Source of the DNA: Sphingopyxis panaciterrae
GTDB taxonomy: Bacteria; Pseudomonadota; Alphaproteobacteria; Sphingomonadales; Sphingomonadaceae
Assembly: GCF_011762125.1 (NCBI RefSeq)
Contig: NZ_JAASQN010000005.1
Coordinates: 62,001-126,000 of the forward strand
Direction: 5' to 3'
DNA: 64,000 nucleotides
The notes under the pieces were generated by a model. It made no database searches. It was not told where the DNA came from and saw only the letters and a list, made by a program, of their open reading frames with translations. The translations under genes and the position numbers were made by a program. Below are positions 16,371 to 25,520 of the stretch, piece by piece; within the stretch, counting starts at the first letter, position 1; each line of letters opens with the position of its first letter.

Positions 16371-17258
16371 ATGCGCGCGCTTTTGCCGACCGCCATTGCC
16401 GGGCTTATCATGATAAGCCACGGAATTCCGGACGTTTTGGCCATGCAAGCGCCTGCGGAGGCGGCCGCGGCAAGCCCCTACAGCTATGCCGATATCGCCG
16501 ATCTCGCAACCGCCGCGCCGATGACCGTCCACGCCCGAATTCGCAGCGCGGCGGCGCTCAAGCCCGATCGGGCGCCGGGTCTCGCGGCGGGCCATGCCCG
16601 ATTCTATGTCGAGGCCGACGTGGTCGGGCTGATTCGCGGCGCCGGGCCGCTCGCGGCGCGGATCACCTACCTCGTCGACTTGCCGCTGGCCGCGAACGGC
16701 AAGGCGCCGAAGCTCAAGAAGAAGCAGCCCGTCCTGCTCTTTGCCCGCCCCGTCGCGGGGACGGCAGCGGGTACCAACAATACCGGCAGCATCCGCCTTG
16801 TCGCCCCCGACGCCCAGCTTTTGTGGGATCCGGCGACCGAGGCGCAGTTGCGCGCCATCCTGACCGAACTCGTCAAGCCCGGGGCGCCGCCCGCAATCAC
16901 CGGCATCGCCAACGGTTTCCATGTTCCGGGCACCCTGCCCGGCGAGGGCGAGACGCAGCTGTTCCTCGACACCAGGACCGGCGAGCCGGTGTCGCTGACC
17001 ATCCTGACCGCCGCCGACGGATCGCGCCGCTGGGCCGCGGCGTTCGGCGAGATCGTCGACGGGTCGGCCGCGGTGCCGAAGCGGGGTACGCTCGCCTGGT
17101 ATCGACTCGCCTGCGGCCTGCCCAGAAATCTCCCGCTGAACAAGCTCGCCGGTACCGCCCCCGATGAGCGCCGCAAGGCCGCGTCGGATTATGCCGTCGT
17201 GCTCGGCGCGCTGGGCGACTGCACGCGAACGCGGACCCCGCCGCCCGCCGGGGGATAA
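16371..17258 (+). CDS. Exported protein of unknown function
   Basis: The protein is 295 aa if started at the ATG at 16371, which begins a good Sec signal (RALLPTAIAGLIMISHGIPDVLA). Longer starts at 16227 or 16350 would bury the signal. The mature part is beta-rich with an Ala/Pro composition and no motif I recognise; conserved-looking patches are HARFYVEADVVGLIRG and GTLAWYRLACGLP. A periplasmic location is inferred. It is divergent from tonB with 268 bp between the start codons. Two compound hairpins lie directly behind it. Confidence 0.7.
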   Translation: MRALLPTAIAGLIMISHGIPDVLAMQAPAEAAAASPYSYADIADLATAAPMTVHARIRSAAALKPDRAPGLAAGHARFYVEADVVGLIRGAGPLAARITYLVDLPLAANGKAPKLKKKQPVLLFARPVAGTAAGTNNTGSIRLVAPDAQLLWDPATEAQLRAILTELVKPGAPPAITGIANGFHVPGTLPGEGETQLFLDTRTGEPVSLTILTAADGSRRWAAAFGEIVDGSAAVPKRGTLAWYRLACGLPRNLPLNKLAGTAPDERRKAASDYAVVLGALGDCTRTRTPPPAGG

Positions 17259-17283
17259 AGTTCAGCTTCGGTGCGCCCAGAGG

Positions 17284-17413
17284 CTGTTTCAGCTACGCTG
17301 AAACAGTTCGGCGCCGGCCCGCGCCCCCTCCCGGCCTCCCCGACGATAGTAACCTGGGGAGGCCGGGAGGGGGCGCGGGCCGGCGCCGATTCCACGTCAG
17401 TGGAACAGACTCT
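17284..17413. repeat. Compound palindrome: 9-bp hairpin, 33-bp perfect inverted repeat, 6-bp hairpin
   Basis: Hairpin A is CTGTTTCAG (17284-17292) with CTGAAACAG (17298-17306). Then 17309-17341 is perfectly complementary to 17356-17388, a 33-bp stem with a 14-nt loop made almost only of G and C. Hairpin B is TTCCAC-GTCA-GTGGAA (17390-17405) followed by CAGACTCT. The last 24 bases recur, inverted, at 39570-39593. There is no U-tract. It sits between the exported-protein gene and hom. Confidence 0.85.
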
Positions 17414-17502
17414 TCACGCACCGGACTTGTTTCCCTCCCAAAAGCGGATAGGGCGCTGGCACCCGGCGGGTGATGGCCCGCGCCTTTATACGGAGTGTCC
17501 GC

Positions 17503-18834
17503 ATGTCGCCCCATCCCGCCCCCAATGCGCCCCGTCCGCCGCTGCGCGTCGCGCTCGCCGGCATCGGAGTCGTGGGCGGCGGCGTCGTCCGGCTGCTCGA
17601 GGCGAACCGCGACCTGATCGCGCGCCGCGCCGGACGCGCAATCGAAATCGTAGCCGTGTCGGCGCGCGACCGGCACAAGGATCGCGGCGTCGACCTGTCG
17701 CCCTATCGCTGGGAAGACGATATGGACGCGATCGTTGCCGCCGACGACGTCGATGTCGTCGTCGAGATGATCGGCGGCGCCGACGGATCGGCGCTGACGC
17801 TGGCGCGCCATACGCTCGGCGCAGGCAAGGCGCTGGTGACCGCGAACAAGGCGATGATCGCGCATCACGGGCTCGACCTCGCGAAGCTGGCCGAAGCGCA
17901 AGACACGCCGCTGAAATATGAAGCCGCCGTCGCGGGCGGCATTCCCGTGATCAAGGCGATCCGCGAAGGCGCATCGGCGAACGAAATCGCGCGCGTCTAT
18001 GGCATCCTCAACGGCACCTGCAATTATATCCTGACGCAGATGGAGCGGAACGGCGCGAGCTTCGCCGACGCCCTCGCCGCCGCGCAGGCCGAAGGCTATG
18101 CCGAAGCCGACCCGACGTTCGACGTCGACGGCATCGACGCGGCGCACAAGCTGTCGATCCTCGCCGCGCTCTGTTTCGGAACCCGGCTCGACATCGGCGC
18201 GGTCACCGCCGACGGCATCCGGGGCCTGATCGCCGCCGACATCCGCGAAGCCGAGGCGCTGGGCCACCGCGTCCGCCTGATCGGCATGGCCGAACGCGAC
18301 GGCGCCAAAGAAGGCGGGGGCCTTTATCAGCATGTCCAGCCGTGCCTCGTTCCCGCCGACCATCCGCTCGCCTACGTCCCCGGCGCCCTGAACGCCGTCG
18401 TCGCCGAGGGCAATTTCGTCGGCCGCCTGTTCTTCGAAGGCGCGGGCGCCGGCGCGGGACCGACGGCTTCGGCGATCGTCGCCGACATCATCGATATCGC
18501 GCGCGATGAATATGGCCCCGCCTTCGCGATGCCGGTCGACGCGCTGGATCAGGCGCCGGTCGCCGATGCCGGGGCGCGAATCGGCAAACATTATGTCCGC
18601 CTGATCGTCGAGGACCGGATCGGCGTGCTCGCCGAGATCGCGACCGCGATGCGCGATGCGGGCGTGTCGATCGAAAGCCTGATCCAGCGCGGCAGCGAGG
18701 ACGGCGATGGCGTCGTCATCGTGCTGGTCACCCACGAAGGCCCCGCCAGCGCGATCCGCGACGCGCTCGCCATCCTCGCCGCGTCGGAGCATGTCGTCGG
18801 CGCGCCGATGCACATGCCGATCCTCGCGCTTTAG
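17503..18834 (+). CDS. hom: Homoserine dehydrogenase
   Basis: The protein is 443 aa from the ATG at 17503 (GGAG at about 8 bases); an upstream ATG at 17470 lacks a ribosome site. The NAD(P) loop GIGVVGGGVV sits at residues 21-30. The catalytic domain (NGTCNYILTQM, YAEADPTFDVDG) and a C-terminal ACT domain (about 365-440) for threonine feedback follow. It reduces aspartate semialdehyde to homoserine for Thr/Met/Ile synthesis. It overlaps the convergent small gene by 4 bp. glpX lies 532 bp further on, as often in sphingomonads. Confidence 0.96.
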   Translation: MSPHPAPNAPRPPLRVALAGIGVVGGGVVRLLEANRDLIARRAGRAIEIVAVSARDRHKDRGVDLSPYRWEDDMDAIVAADDVDVVVEMIGGADGSALTLARHTLGAGKALVTANKAMIAHHGLDLAKLAEAQDTPLKYEAAVAGGIPVIKAIREGASANEIARVYGILNGTCNYILTQMERNGASFADALAAAQAEGYAEADPTFDVDGIDAAHKLSILAALCFGTRLDIGAVTADGIRGLIAADIREAEALGHRVRLIGMAERDGAKEGGGLYQHVQPCLVPADHPLAYVPGALNAVVAEGNFVGRLFFEGAGAGAGPTASAIVADIIDIARDEYGPAFAMPVDALDQAPVADAGARIGKHYVRLIVEDRIGVLAEIATAMRDAGVSIESLIQRGSEDGDGVVIVLVTHEGPASAIRDALAILAASEHVVGAPMHMPILAL

Positions 18835-19307
18835 GGTTCCTCTTCGGGCGGCGCCGGCGTACCCGTTTCGGGGTCGGTCGCGCGCTTCACCCGTTCATAT
18901 TGCTCGTTATATTCAGGCCCCGGCTTCATCCGGCCGCCGATCGAAATCCAGTTATGGGGTAGTTTGTCGAGGGTCATCGCCTGCGCCGCAGCATGCGGAA
19001 CGCTGTCCTTCTTCGACTTGCCGATGCCTGCGATCGCGCGCAATTCGGGCGACAGGCGGTGGCGTTCGGTGTCGGTGCCGCAAACCGTGATCGAGCCGTC
19101 TTCGGCGGGTTTGCAGCGCCGGATCGGGTCGACCATCTCCTTGGCATTGGCGGCGGCGGTTTCGGCGTTGCGCGGTTTGGGCGGTGCCGGGGGCCCCTGG
19201 ACCTGCGCGCCCGCCATCCCCGGCATCGTCATCGCCATGACGCACAACGCGGCAAAAGCCGCTCCGAATCGGGCGAAGCATCCTCGACAAGCGGTGCGAC
19301 CGGCCAT
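18831..19307 (-). CDS. Small exported protein of unknown function
   Basis: The protein is 158 aa. It has an N-terminal signal sequence (to about residue 34, ...MTMPGMAGA) followed by a Pro/Ala-rich linker and a domain with two cysteines (RRCKPAEDGSITVCGTD) that could be disulfide-linked. The tail is acidic and Pro-rich (GTPAPPEEEP). No known family is recognised; this Cys-x(n)-ITVCG pattern recurs in small sphingomonad secreted proteins, from memory. It overlaps hom by 4 bp at the 3' end and is divergent from glpX with 59 bp between. Confidence 0.75.
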   Translation of the reverse strand: MAGRTACRGCFARFGAAFAALCVMAMTMPGMAGAQVQGPPAPPKPRNAETAAANAKEMVDPIRRCKPAEDGSITVCGTDTERHRLSPELRAIAGIGKSKKDSVPHAAAQAMTLDKLPHNWISIGGRMKPGPEYNEQYERVKRATDPETGTPAPPEEEP

Positions 19308-19366
19308 ATGGGCCGCACCATGCCCGACAGGGGCGGCAAGGCAATAGCGAAAACGGAGAATATCGG

Positions 19367-20335
19367 ATGACGAACAGCAGCAACCTCGACCGGGTGCTCG
19401 TGCTCGAAATGGTGCGCGTCACCGAAGCCGCCGCGATCGCGGCGGCGAAGCTGATTGGCCGCGGCGACGAGAAGGCGGCCGATGCCGCCGCCGTCGAAGC
19501 GATGCGTACCGCGTTCAACACGCTCTATATGGACGGCACCATCGTGATCGGCGAAGGCGAGCGCGACGAGGCCCCGATGCTGTATATCGGCGAAAAGGTC
19601 GGCAACGCGCCGGGCAAGGGCCCGAAGATCGATATCGCGGTCGATCCGCTCGAAGGCACGACGATCACCGCCAAGGCCGGCCCCAACGCGCTCGCGGTGC
19701 TGGCGATCGCCGAGGAAGGCTGCCTGCTCAACGCCCCCGACGTCTATATGGACAAGCTCGCGGTCGGCGCCGGCTATTCGCCGAACATCGTCAATTTCGA
19801 CAACAGCATCCGCGAGAATGTCGAAGCGGTCGCGCGCGAGAAGGGCTGCAGCGCGAAAGAGATCATGGTGTGCGTGCTCGACCGCCCGCGCCACGAAGCA
19901 ATGATCGCCGAGCTGCGCTCGCTCGGCTGCGGCGTCGCGCTGATCCCCGACGGCGACGTCGCGGGCGTGATTGCGACGACCAACCCCGAAACCAATATCG
20001 ACATCTATATGGGATCGGGCGGCGCGCCCGAGGGCGTGCTCGCCGCGGCGGCGCTGCGCTGCGTCGGCGGCCAGTTCAAGGGCCGCCTGCTGTTTCGCAA
20101 CGACGACGAGCGCAAGCGCGCCGCCAAATGGGGCGTCGAGGATCTCAACCGTGTCTACGACCTTGAAGACCTGGCCAAGGGCGACGTCATCTTCGCCGCG
20201 ACCGGCGTCACCGACGGCTCGCTGCTGCGCGGGGTCAAGCATCGCCGCGACGGCGTCATGACGACCGAGACCGTCGTCATGCGCGCTTCGTCGGGCACCG
20301 TGCGCTGGGTGAAGGGCGAACATCGCGCAGGGTGA
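19367..20335 (+). CDS. glpX: Class II fructose-1,6-bisphosphatase
   Basis: The protein is 322 aa, usual for GlpX. Active-site elements are visible: GEGERDE (62-68), DPLEGTT (93-99) and the DIYMGSGGAPEGV loop. It hydrolyses fructose 1,6-bisphosphate to fructose 6-phosphate with Mg2+ or Mn2+ in gluconeogenesis, cytosolic. It starts 59 bp from the divergent small exported protein and follows hom at a distance. The 317 bp behind it carry no gene. Confidence 0.97.
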   Translation: MTNSSNLDRVLVLEMVRVTEAAAIAAAKLIGRGDEKAADAAAVEAMRTAFNTLYMDGTIVIGEGERDEAPMLYIGEKVGNAPGKGPKIDIAVDPLEGTTITAKAGPNALAVLAIAEEGCLLNAPDVYMDKLAVGAGYSPNIVNFDNSIRENVEAVAREKGCSAKEIMVCVLDRPRHEAMIAELRSLGCGVALIPDGDVAGVIATTNPETNIDIYMGSGGAPEGVLAAAALRCVGGQFKGRLLFRNDDERKRAAKWGVEDLNRVYDLEDLAKGDVIFAATGVTDGSLLRGVKHRRDGVMTTETVVMRASSGTVRWVKGEHRAG

Positions 20336-20652
20336 GGCGCCACGCGGGTCATGGGCGAGGTCGGGGTGTAATCCGCCGCGCCGGGATTAGCCGTGTCCCT
20401 TCCCGAATGACCTAAATCGATCGCGAAACCGTGGCCGTTGCGGATCGGCTGCGGCGGCATTACATAGCCCGTGTCGAAAAAGGCAGATCTGGTGTGGTCC
20501 AGCCCAGGTCCTTCCGAAAAAACGGAAGCTCTGTCCATGCTTCGCGCATGAGTCCCACGACGAATATCGGACGCCGCCCGGCGCCCGCTGTTCGTCCGTG
20601 TGGTTCCCGAATCGACGAACTGCTCCGGTCGAACACCGAACAGGAGTAGTTC
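20336..20652. other. Intergenic region ahead of the FAD monooxygenase
   Basis: There are 317 bases without a credible gene. A small hairpin CTTCCG-A6-CGGAAG lies at 20511-20528. Short open frames on both strands lack ribosome sites. A TetR-type regulator, which often accompanies such monooxygenases, was looked for and not found. Confidence 0.5.
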
Positions 20653-22209
20653 ATGCCTTTCCCTTATTCCCCGATCCACGATGTCGTGATCGCCGGCGCC
20701 GGCCCGGTCGGCCTGTTTCTCGCCTGCGAATTGCGCCTCGCGGGTATATCGGTCCTGGTGCTTAAAGAAGCCCAGGATCCGGGCTCTCCGCTCAAGCGCC
20801 TTCCGTTCGGCCTGCGCGGCCTTTCAGCGCCGACCATCGAAGCCTTCGCGCGCCGCGGGCTTCTGGGCGATATCGCGCAGCCGCGCCCTGCCAGCAATGG
20901 CCCGGGCGGCAACGCCGCCGCGCACTGGGCTGGGCAACCACGCCGCCCCGGCGGGCATTTCGCGGGCATTCAATTTTACAACGACCGCGTCGACACCGCG
21001 CAGTGGCCATATCGCACGCAGGGTATCGCCGACACCAGCATGGCGGTCACGATGGAGCATATCGAATCGATCCTCGCCGCACGTGCGGCCGCGCTGGGCG
21101 CCGATATCCGTCGCGGGATCGGCGTCGAAGGCTGCGATGCGTCGGACGACATCGTGACCGTCCGCGCCGGCGGCAAGACGTTTCACACGCGCTGGCTTGT
21201 CGGCTGCGACGGCGGACGCAGCGTCGTTCGCAAGGCTGGCGGCTTCGCGTTCACCGGCACCGGTCCCGAATTCACCGGCTATTCGGTGCAAGTCGAGATG
21301 GCCGACCCCGAACAGCTCGAACCCGGCCGCCATTACACGCCGTTTGGCATGTACACCTATGCCGCGCCGGGGACGATCGCGATGGTCGATTTCGACGCCG
21401 GCGCCTTCCACCGGACGCAGCCAATCACGCGCGGCCATGTGCAAACAGTGCTGCGCCGCATCTCGGGCACCGATGTCACCGTGACCGCGCTTACCCTCGC
21501 CACCACCTGGACCGACCGCGCCTGTCAGGCCGCGACATATCGCGCGGGGCGCTTGCTGCTCGCGGGTGACGCCGCGCACATCCATTCCCCCTTGGGCGGC
21601 CAGGGGCTCAATCTCGGGCTCGGCGACGCGATGAATCTCGGATGGAAGCTCGCCGCGACGATCCGCGGCGATGCGCCGGCGGACCTGCTCGACAGCTATG
21701 CCGCCGAAAGACATCCGGTGGGGGCGCAAATCCTCGACTGGTCGCGCGCTCAGGTCGCGCTCATGCGGCCGGACCGGGGTGCCCGCGCGCTCGAAGCGAT
21801 CATCCGCGATCTCATCGACACGCGCGACGGAGCCACTTATTTTGCCGCTCGCGTCTGGGGCGTCTCGCTCCGCTATGATCTGGACAGCGATCACCCGCTC
21901 GTCGGGTGCAGCGCCCCCGATTTCGAACTGGCGGGCGGAACCGGGCTCACGGCGCTGCTCGCGGACGGCAAGGGGGTGTTGATCGACTTTGACCCCGGGG
22001 AACCCTTGCGTACGCTCGCCGGGCGCTGGACCGGCCGGATTCACTATGTCGCGGGGCGCACCGGGGATCGGCCGGGCTTCAGTGCGTTGCTGATACGCCC
22101 CGACGGCATCGTCGCCTGGGCCAGCGAAACCGCACCCGGCCGGGCGGAAGCAACCGAAGCCATGACCCGATGGTTCGGCAGGCCGGACGGAAAGGGTGAG
22201 CGTAGCTGA
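20653..22209 (+). CDS. FAD-dependent aromatic/rifampicin-type monooxygenase
   Basis: The protein is 518 aa. The N-terminal Rossmann loop GAGPVGLFLACEL (15-27), the CDGGRS segment (185-190) and GDAAHIHSPLGGQGLNLG (305-322) are the three FAD/NADPH signatures of class A flavin monooxygenases. The C-terminal thioredoxin-like domain (about 395-510) is that of the PheA/TfdB/Rox group. It should hydroxylate an aromatic compound; related enzymes act on phenols, resorcinols or rifamycins, and the actual substrate cannot be told. The ribosome site CAGGAG lies about 6 bases before the ATG. It is monocistronic, with the MITE-like repeat behind it. Confidence 0.88.
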   Translation: MPFPYSPIHDVVIAGAGPVGLFLACELRLAGISVLVLKEAQDPGSPLKRLPFGLRGLSAPTIEAFARRGLLGDIAQPRPASNGPGGNAAAHWAGQPRRPGGHFAGIQFYNDRVDTAQWPYRTQGIADTSMAVTMEHIESILAARAAALGADIRRGIGVEGCDASDDIVTVRAGGKTFHTRWLVGCDGGRSVVRKAGGFAFTGTGPEFTGYSVQVEMADPEQLEPGRHYTPFGMYTYAAPGTIAMVDFDAGAFHRTQPITRGHVQTVLRRISGTDVTVTALTLATTWTDRACQAATYRAGRLLLAGDAAHIHSPLGGQGLNLGLGDAMNLGWKLAATIRGDAPADLLDSYAAERHPVGAQILDWSRAQVALMRPDRGARALEAIIRDLIDTRDGATYFAARVWGVSLRYDLDSDHPLVGCSAPDFELAGGTGLTALLADGKGVLIDFDPGEPLRTLAGRWTGRIHYVAGRTGDRPGFSALLIRPDGIVAWASETAPGRAEATEAMTRWFGRPDGKGERS

Positions 22210-22305
22210 ACCGGCCGGTATCGGAAGCTTGGCCTGAATGTGCGCATATAGGACGCGAATGACTGGTTCCGGTTGGTTGCAGCCGGAAGCGGACGCTAGC
22301 CAAAT

Positions 22306-22389
22306 AACCGTCGCCCCCGCGAAGGCGGGGGCCGCTGGCAACCTTGCGCTCGGCCGATTGCGGCCCCCGCCTTCGCGGGGGCGACGGTT
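22306..22389. repeat. MITE-like compound palindromic element, copy 3 (short form)
   Basis: This 84-bp version has the same perfect 20-bp ends (22306-22325 and 22370-22389) and the CGGCCGATTGCGG core, but lacks the two internal hairpins of the long copies. The flanks GCGGACGCTAGCCAAAT and ATGGATGGTTAGCGAATGG match copy 2. It therefore looks like an internal deletion derivative of the long form. Confidence 0.85.
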
Positions 22390-22454
22390 ATGGATGGTTA
22401 GCGAATGGCAACTCCCCACCCCAAAACCGACGTCGCCGTTCCCGGCGAAGCTGG

Positions 22455-22940
22455 TCAAAAAATCCCCGCCGCCAGCCCTTCGGCGAGCGCTGCACCCAGA
22501 TCATGCGCTTCGGCCAAGCGACCCGGTGCGATCGTCTTCGGCGCCAGAATCGCCTCGGGCGTCTGCGCCCCGGTGTTCACGATGATCGGATCGGCGACGC
22601 GTTTCAGCCGCCAGCCGGTCGCGATGCGGTCGAGCTGGCGCTGGGCGCTGTCGCCGTCCGATCCCGCACAGACGATCGTCGCATAGGGCCGGCCCTCGAG
22701 TTTCCCGAGGCACGGATAATAACAGCGATCGAACATCTCCTTCATCGCCCCCGATAGCGCGGCGAGATTTTCGGGGCCGACGAACAGGTAGCCGCCGGCC
22801 GCCAGCAACGCGCGCGGCGTGACGTCGTCCGCAGCGACCAGCTTCGCGGCCCCCGCTCCCGCGGCGGCGGCGCGCGCAAGCGCCTCGCTACCGCCCGTGC
22901 GGCTGTGCCAGACGATCATCAACCGGGGTTCGCTCTCCAT
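22455..22940 (-). CDS. Flavodoxin-fold NAD(P)H-dependent oxidoreductase-like protein
   Basis: The protein is 161 aa from the ATG at 22940; ATGs at 22988 and 22919 are also possible, as no ribosome site is strong. The start MIVWHSRTGGSEALARAAAAGA is the FMN phosphate loop of the flavodoxin fold, and YLFVGPENLAALSGAMKEMFDRCYYP resembles the FMN ring loop of the WrbA/NADPH-dependent reductase group. It is probably a small cytosolic flavoprotein. It is divergent from the alkylsulfatase-type gene (65 bp). Confidence 0.82.
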   Translation of the reverse strand: MESEPRLMIVWHSRTGGSEALARAAAAGAGAAKLVAADDVTPRALLAAGGYLFVGPENLAALSGAMKEMFDRCYYPCLGKLEGRPYATIVCAGSDGDSAQRQLDRIATGWRLKRVADPIIVNTGAQTPEAILAPKTIAPGRLAEAHDLGAALAEGLAAGIF

Positions 22941-23005
22941 CCGGCGATGCTTGCCAAGCTCGCACATGCGGCGCAAGCTCTGCGGCAAACAGGGGGGAGA
23001 TCATC

Positions 23006-24967
23006 ATGCACCGACTGACCACCGTGCTGCTCGCCAGCTGCCTGCCGTTCGCGGCGGTCGCGCAGGATGCCGCAAGCGAGGCGACGCGTGCCGCCCAGAC
23101 CGCGATTGCAAAGCGGCTGCCGCTCGCCGACCCGCGCGACGAGGCGAATGTGATGCGCGGCAGGGTCGCCGAGATTCCCGGCGGGGTTATCATGGGCAAG
23201 GATGGCCGGACCGTGTGGGATCGCCGGCCTTATGCGTTCCTCGACGCGAAGCAGGCCCCCGACACCGTCAATCCGTCGCTGTGGCGGCAGGCGCGGCTCA
23301 ACGCCGTCCATGGCCTGTTCGAGGTCGTGCCGGGCAAGATCTGGCAGCTGCGCGGCTATGACATATCGGTGATGACGATCATCCGCGGCAAGACCGGCTG
23401 GATCGTCGTCGACCCCTTGCTCTCCGAAGAAGCCGCCGCGGCCGGCTGGAAGCTGTTCGCCGATACGGTCGAGGTGAAATCGTCGAAGCTGCCGATCCGT
23501 GCGGTGATTTTCAGCCATAGCCACAGCGACCATTTCGGCGGCGTCGGCGGCATCGTGAACGCCGAGCAGGTCAAAAGGGACAAGAACCGCATCATCGCAC
23601 CGCACGGCTTTTCGGAGGAAGCGACGTCCGAAAACGTCCTCGCCGGCGGCGCGATGGGGCGGCGTGCGCTCTATATGTTCGGTTCGATCCTGCCGCCGGG
23701 GCCGGCCGGGCAAGTCGACACCGGGCTGGGGCCGAAACTGTCGTCGGGCACGATCGGCTATATGGAGCCGACCGAGACGGTCGCCGCGACCGGCGGCACG
23801 CTGACGATCGACGGCCTCGCCTTCGATTTCCTCAACGCGGGCGGGACCGAGGCGCCGTCGGAATTCGTCTTCTATATCCCGGCGTACAAGGCGCTCCATA
23901 CGACCGAGGTCGTCACGCATAATCTCCACAATATCCTGACCCTGCGCGGCGCACAGGTGCGCGATGCGCTGCGCTGGTCGAAGGTGATCGACGCGATGCT
24001 GCTCAAATGGGGCGGCCAGGCGGAGGTCGCGATGGCATCGCACCATTGGCCGACATGGGGGGCGGGCGAGGTGAGCGCATTGCTGGCGAACCAGCGCGAC
24101 GCCTATCGCTATGTCCATGACCGCACCTTGTTCCTCGCCAATCGCGGCGCGACCTTGCACGAACTGGCCGACCAGACCGCCGAGGCGCCGGTGCAGGGAG
24201 CCGATTTCTCGACCCGCGGCTATTATGGCACACTCAATCACGACATGAAGGCGACGTACCAGCGCTATTTCGGCTGGTGGGACGGCAATCCGGCGAACTT
24301 CAACCCGCTGCCGCCCGAACAGTCGGCGCCCAAATATGTCGCGCTCGCCGGCGGCGCCGGCAAGCTGCTGGCGGCGGGCAAGGCGGCGATCGCGGCGGGC
24401 GACTATCGCTGGGCGGCCGAGCTTTTGAACAAGCTGGTCTTTGCCGAACCCGGCAATGGCGAAGCGCGCGCGGCGCTGGCCTCGGCCTATGACCAGCTTG
24501 GTTATCAGGCGGAATCAGGCGCGTGGCGCAACTATTATCTCGCCGGCGCGGCCAGCTTGCGCGGCACCGCGACCGACAATCTGTCGGGCAATGGCCAGAG
24601 CCGCAGCTTCGTCGGCGCGATCCCGACCGCGGTCTTCTTCGACGCGCTCGCGACGCGCTTCGATGCCGCGAAGGGAACGACAATCAAAGGCACATTCCAG
24701 TTCATCCTGCCCGACAGCAAGGAAGCGGTGGCGGTGGTCGTCGGCGGCGGGGTCGAATTCCCGCGCTACGGGGTGACCGACGCCAGGCCCGCTGCGACGA
24801 TCACCATCGACCGGGCGACACTCGATGACGTCATGCTCGGCCAAGCGCAGTTTCCCGCGCTGCTGCAGTCGGGCGCGATCAGGATCGACGGCGACCGCGC
24901 GGCGTTCCTGTCGTGGTTCGCGCTCCATCCGCCCGCCGACCCGCGCTTCAATATTGTTGTCCCCTAG
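23006..24967 (+). CDS. Alkyl sulfatase of the metallo-beta-lactamase (BDS1/SdsA1) family
   Basis: The protein is 653 aa with a Sec signal (to about residue 20, AVAQ/DA), so it is periplasmic. The metal-binding motif HSHSDHFGG (His171, His173, Asp175, His176) defines the two-zinc site; a helical dimerisation domain and a C-terminal SCP2-like hydrophobic domain (about 530-653) complete the SdsA1 layout. It cleaves sulfate from alkyl sulfates such as SDS, giving alcohol plus sulfate. Length and order match the family. The ribosome site GGGGGAG precedes the ATG. The downstream bPH operon is probably separate. Confidence 0.93.
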   Translation: MHRLTTVLLASCLPFAAVAQDAASEATRAAQTAIAKRLPLADPRDEANVMRGRVAEIPGGVIMGKDGRTVWDRRPYAFLDAKQAPDTVNPSLWRQARLNAVHGLFEVVPGKIWQLRGYDISVMTIIRGKTGWIVVDPLLSEEAAAAGWKLFADTVEVKSSKLPIRAVIFSHSHSDHFGGVGGIVNAEQVKRDKNRIIAPHGFSEEATSENVLAGGAMGRRALYMFGSILPPGPAGQVDTGLGPKLSSGTIGYMEPTETVAATGGTLTIDGLAFDFLNAGGTEAPSEFVFYIPAYKALHTTEVVTHNLHNILTLRGAQVRDALRWSKVIDAMLLKWGGQAEVAMASHHWPTWGAGEVSALLANQRDAYRYVHDRTLFLANRGATLHELADQTAEAPVQGADFSTRGYYGTLNHDMKATYQRYFGWWDGNPANFNPLPPEQSAPKYVALAGGAGKLLAAGKAAIAAGDYRWAAELLNKLVFAEPGNGEARAALASAYDQLGYQAESGAWRNYYLAGAASLRGTATDNLSGNGQSRSFVGAIPTAVFFDALATRFDAAKGTTIKGTFQFILPDSKEAVAVVVGGGVEFPRYGVTDARPAATITIDRATLDDVMLGQAQFPALLQSGAIRIDGDRAAFLSWFALHPPADPRFNIVVP

Positions 24968-24992
24968 GGGTTCGAACGACTAACGAAGGATC

Positions 24993-25520
24993 ATGACCGA
25001 CAATCCCGCGCCGCCCACCGACCCCTTTGCTCCCGACGCGCTCAACGCCAGCGAGGGGCTCGATCCGATCGATCCGGCTTATGGCCACGTCCTGCGCATC
25101 ACAACGGCGCTCAACATGGTGCCGCTCGCGATCTCCGCGAGCGTGTTCGACTATTTCGTCATGCCCAGGATCGGGGCGCCCTTCGGGCTGGTCACGACGC
25201 TCGCCTGGCTGCTCGCGGCCTTTGCGGTCGCGACTTTCCCCGCCCGCCGCGCGCAGCGCTGGGGCTTCAAGATCGGCGAGGGGCAGCTCCGCGTCGCGCG
25301 CGGCTGGCTGTTTCGCACCGACACCATCGTGCCCTTCGTCCGCGTCCAGCATATCGACGTCGGGCAGGGGCCGATCGAGCGCTGGTTCGGCCTGTCGCAT
25401 CTGGTCGTCCACACGTCGGGCACGCACAACAGCATGGTGACCCTGCCCGGCCTGCACGCCGACCTGGCGGCCGCGATGCGCGAGACGATCCGCCGCCATA
25501 TCCAGACCGATTTCGCATGA
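24993..25520 (+). CDS. bPH2 (bacterial PH domain, YdbS-like) membrane protein
   Basis: The protein is 175 aa. Two hydrophobic segments (about 36-58 and 63-85) precede a bPH2 domain (about 90-165) with the typical RVQHIDVGQGPIERWFGLSHL. The family is of unknown function; in Bacillus relatives the YdbS/YdbT pair affects resistance to foreign bacteriocins. It is first gene of a tight operon: its stop overlaps the next start as ATGA (25517-25520). It probably acts together with the neighbouring three-repeat bPH2 protein at the inner membrane. Confidence 0.88.
   Translation: MTDNPAPPTDPFAPDALNASEGLDPIDPAYGHVLRITTALNMVPLAISASVFDYFVMPRIGAPFGLVTTLAWLLAAFAVATFPARRAQRWGFKIGEGQLRVARGWLFRTDTIVPFVRVQHIDVGQGPIERWFGLSHLVVHTSGTHNSMVTLPGLHADLAAAMRETIRRHIQTDFA

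Noticed and set aside
17259-17502. SAM or threonine-type riboswitch/attenuator ahead of hom
   Set aside because: Only the GC-rich palindromes were found; no recognisable riboswitch core or leader peptide rich in Thr/Met codons.
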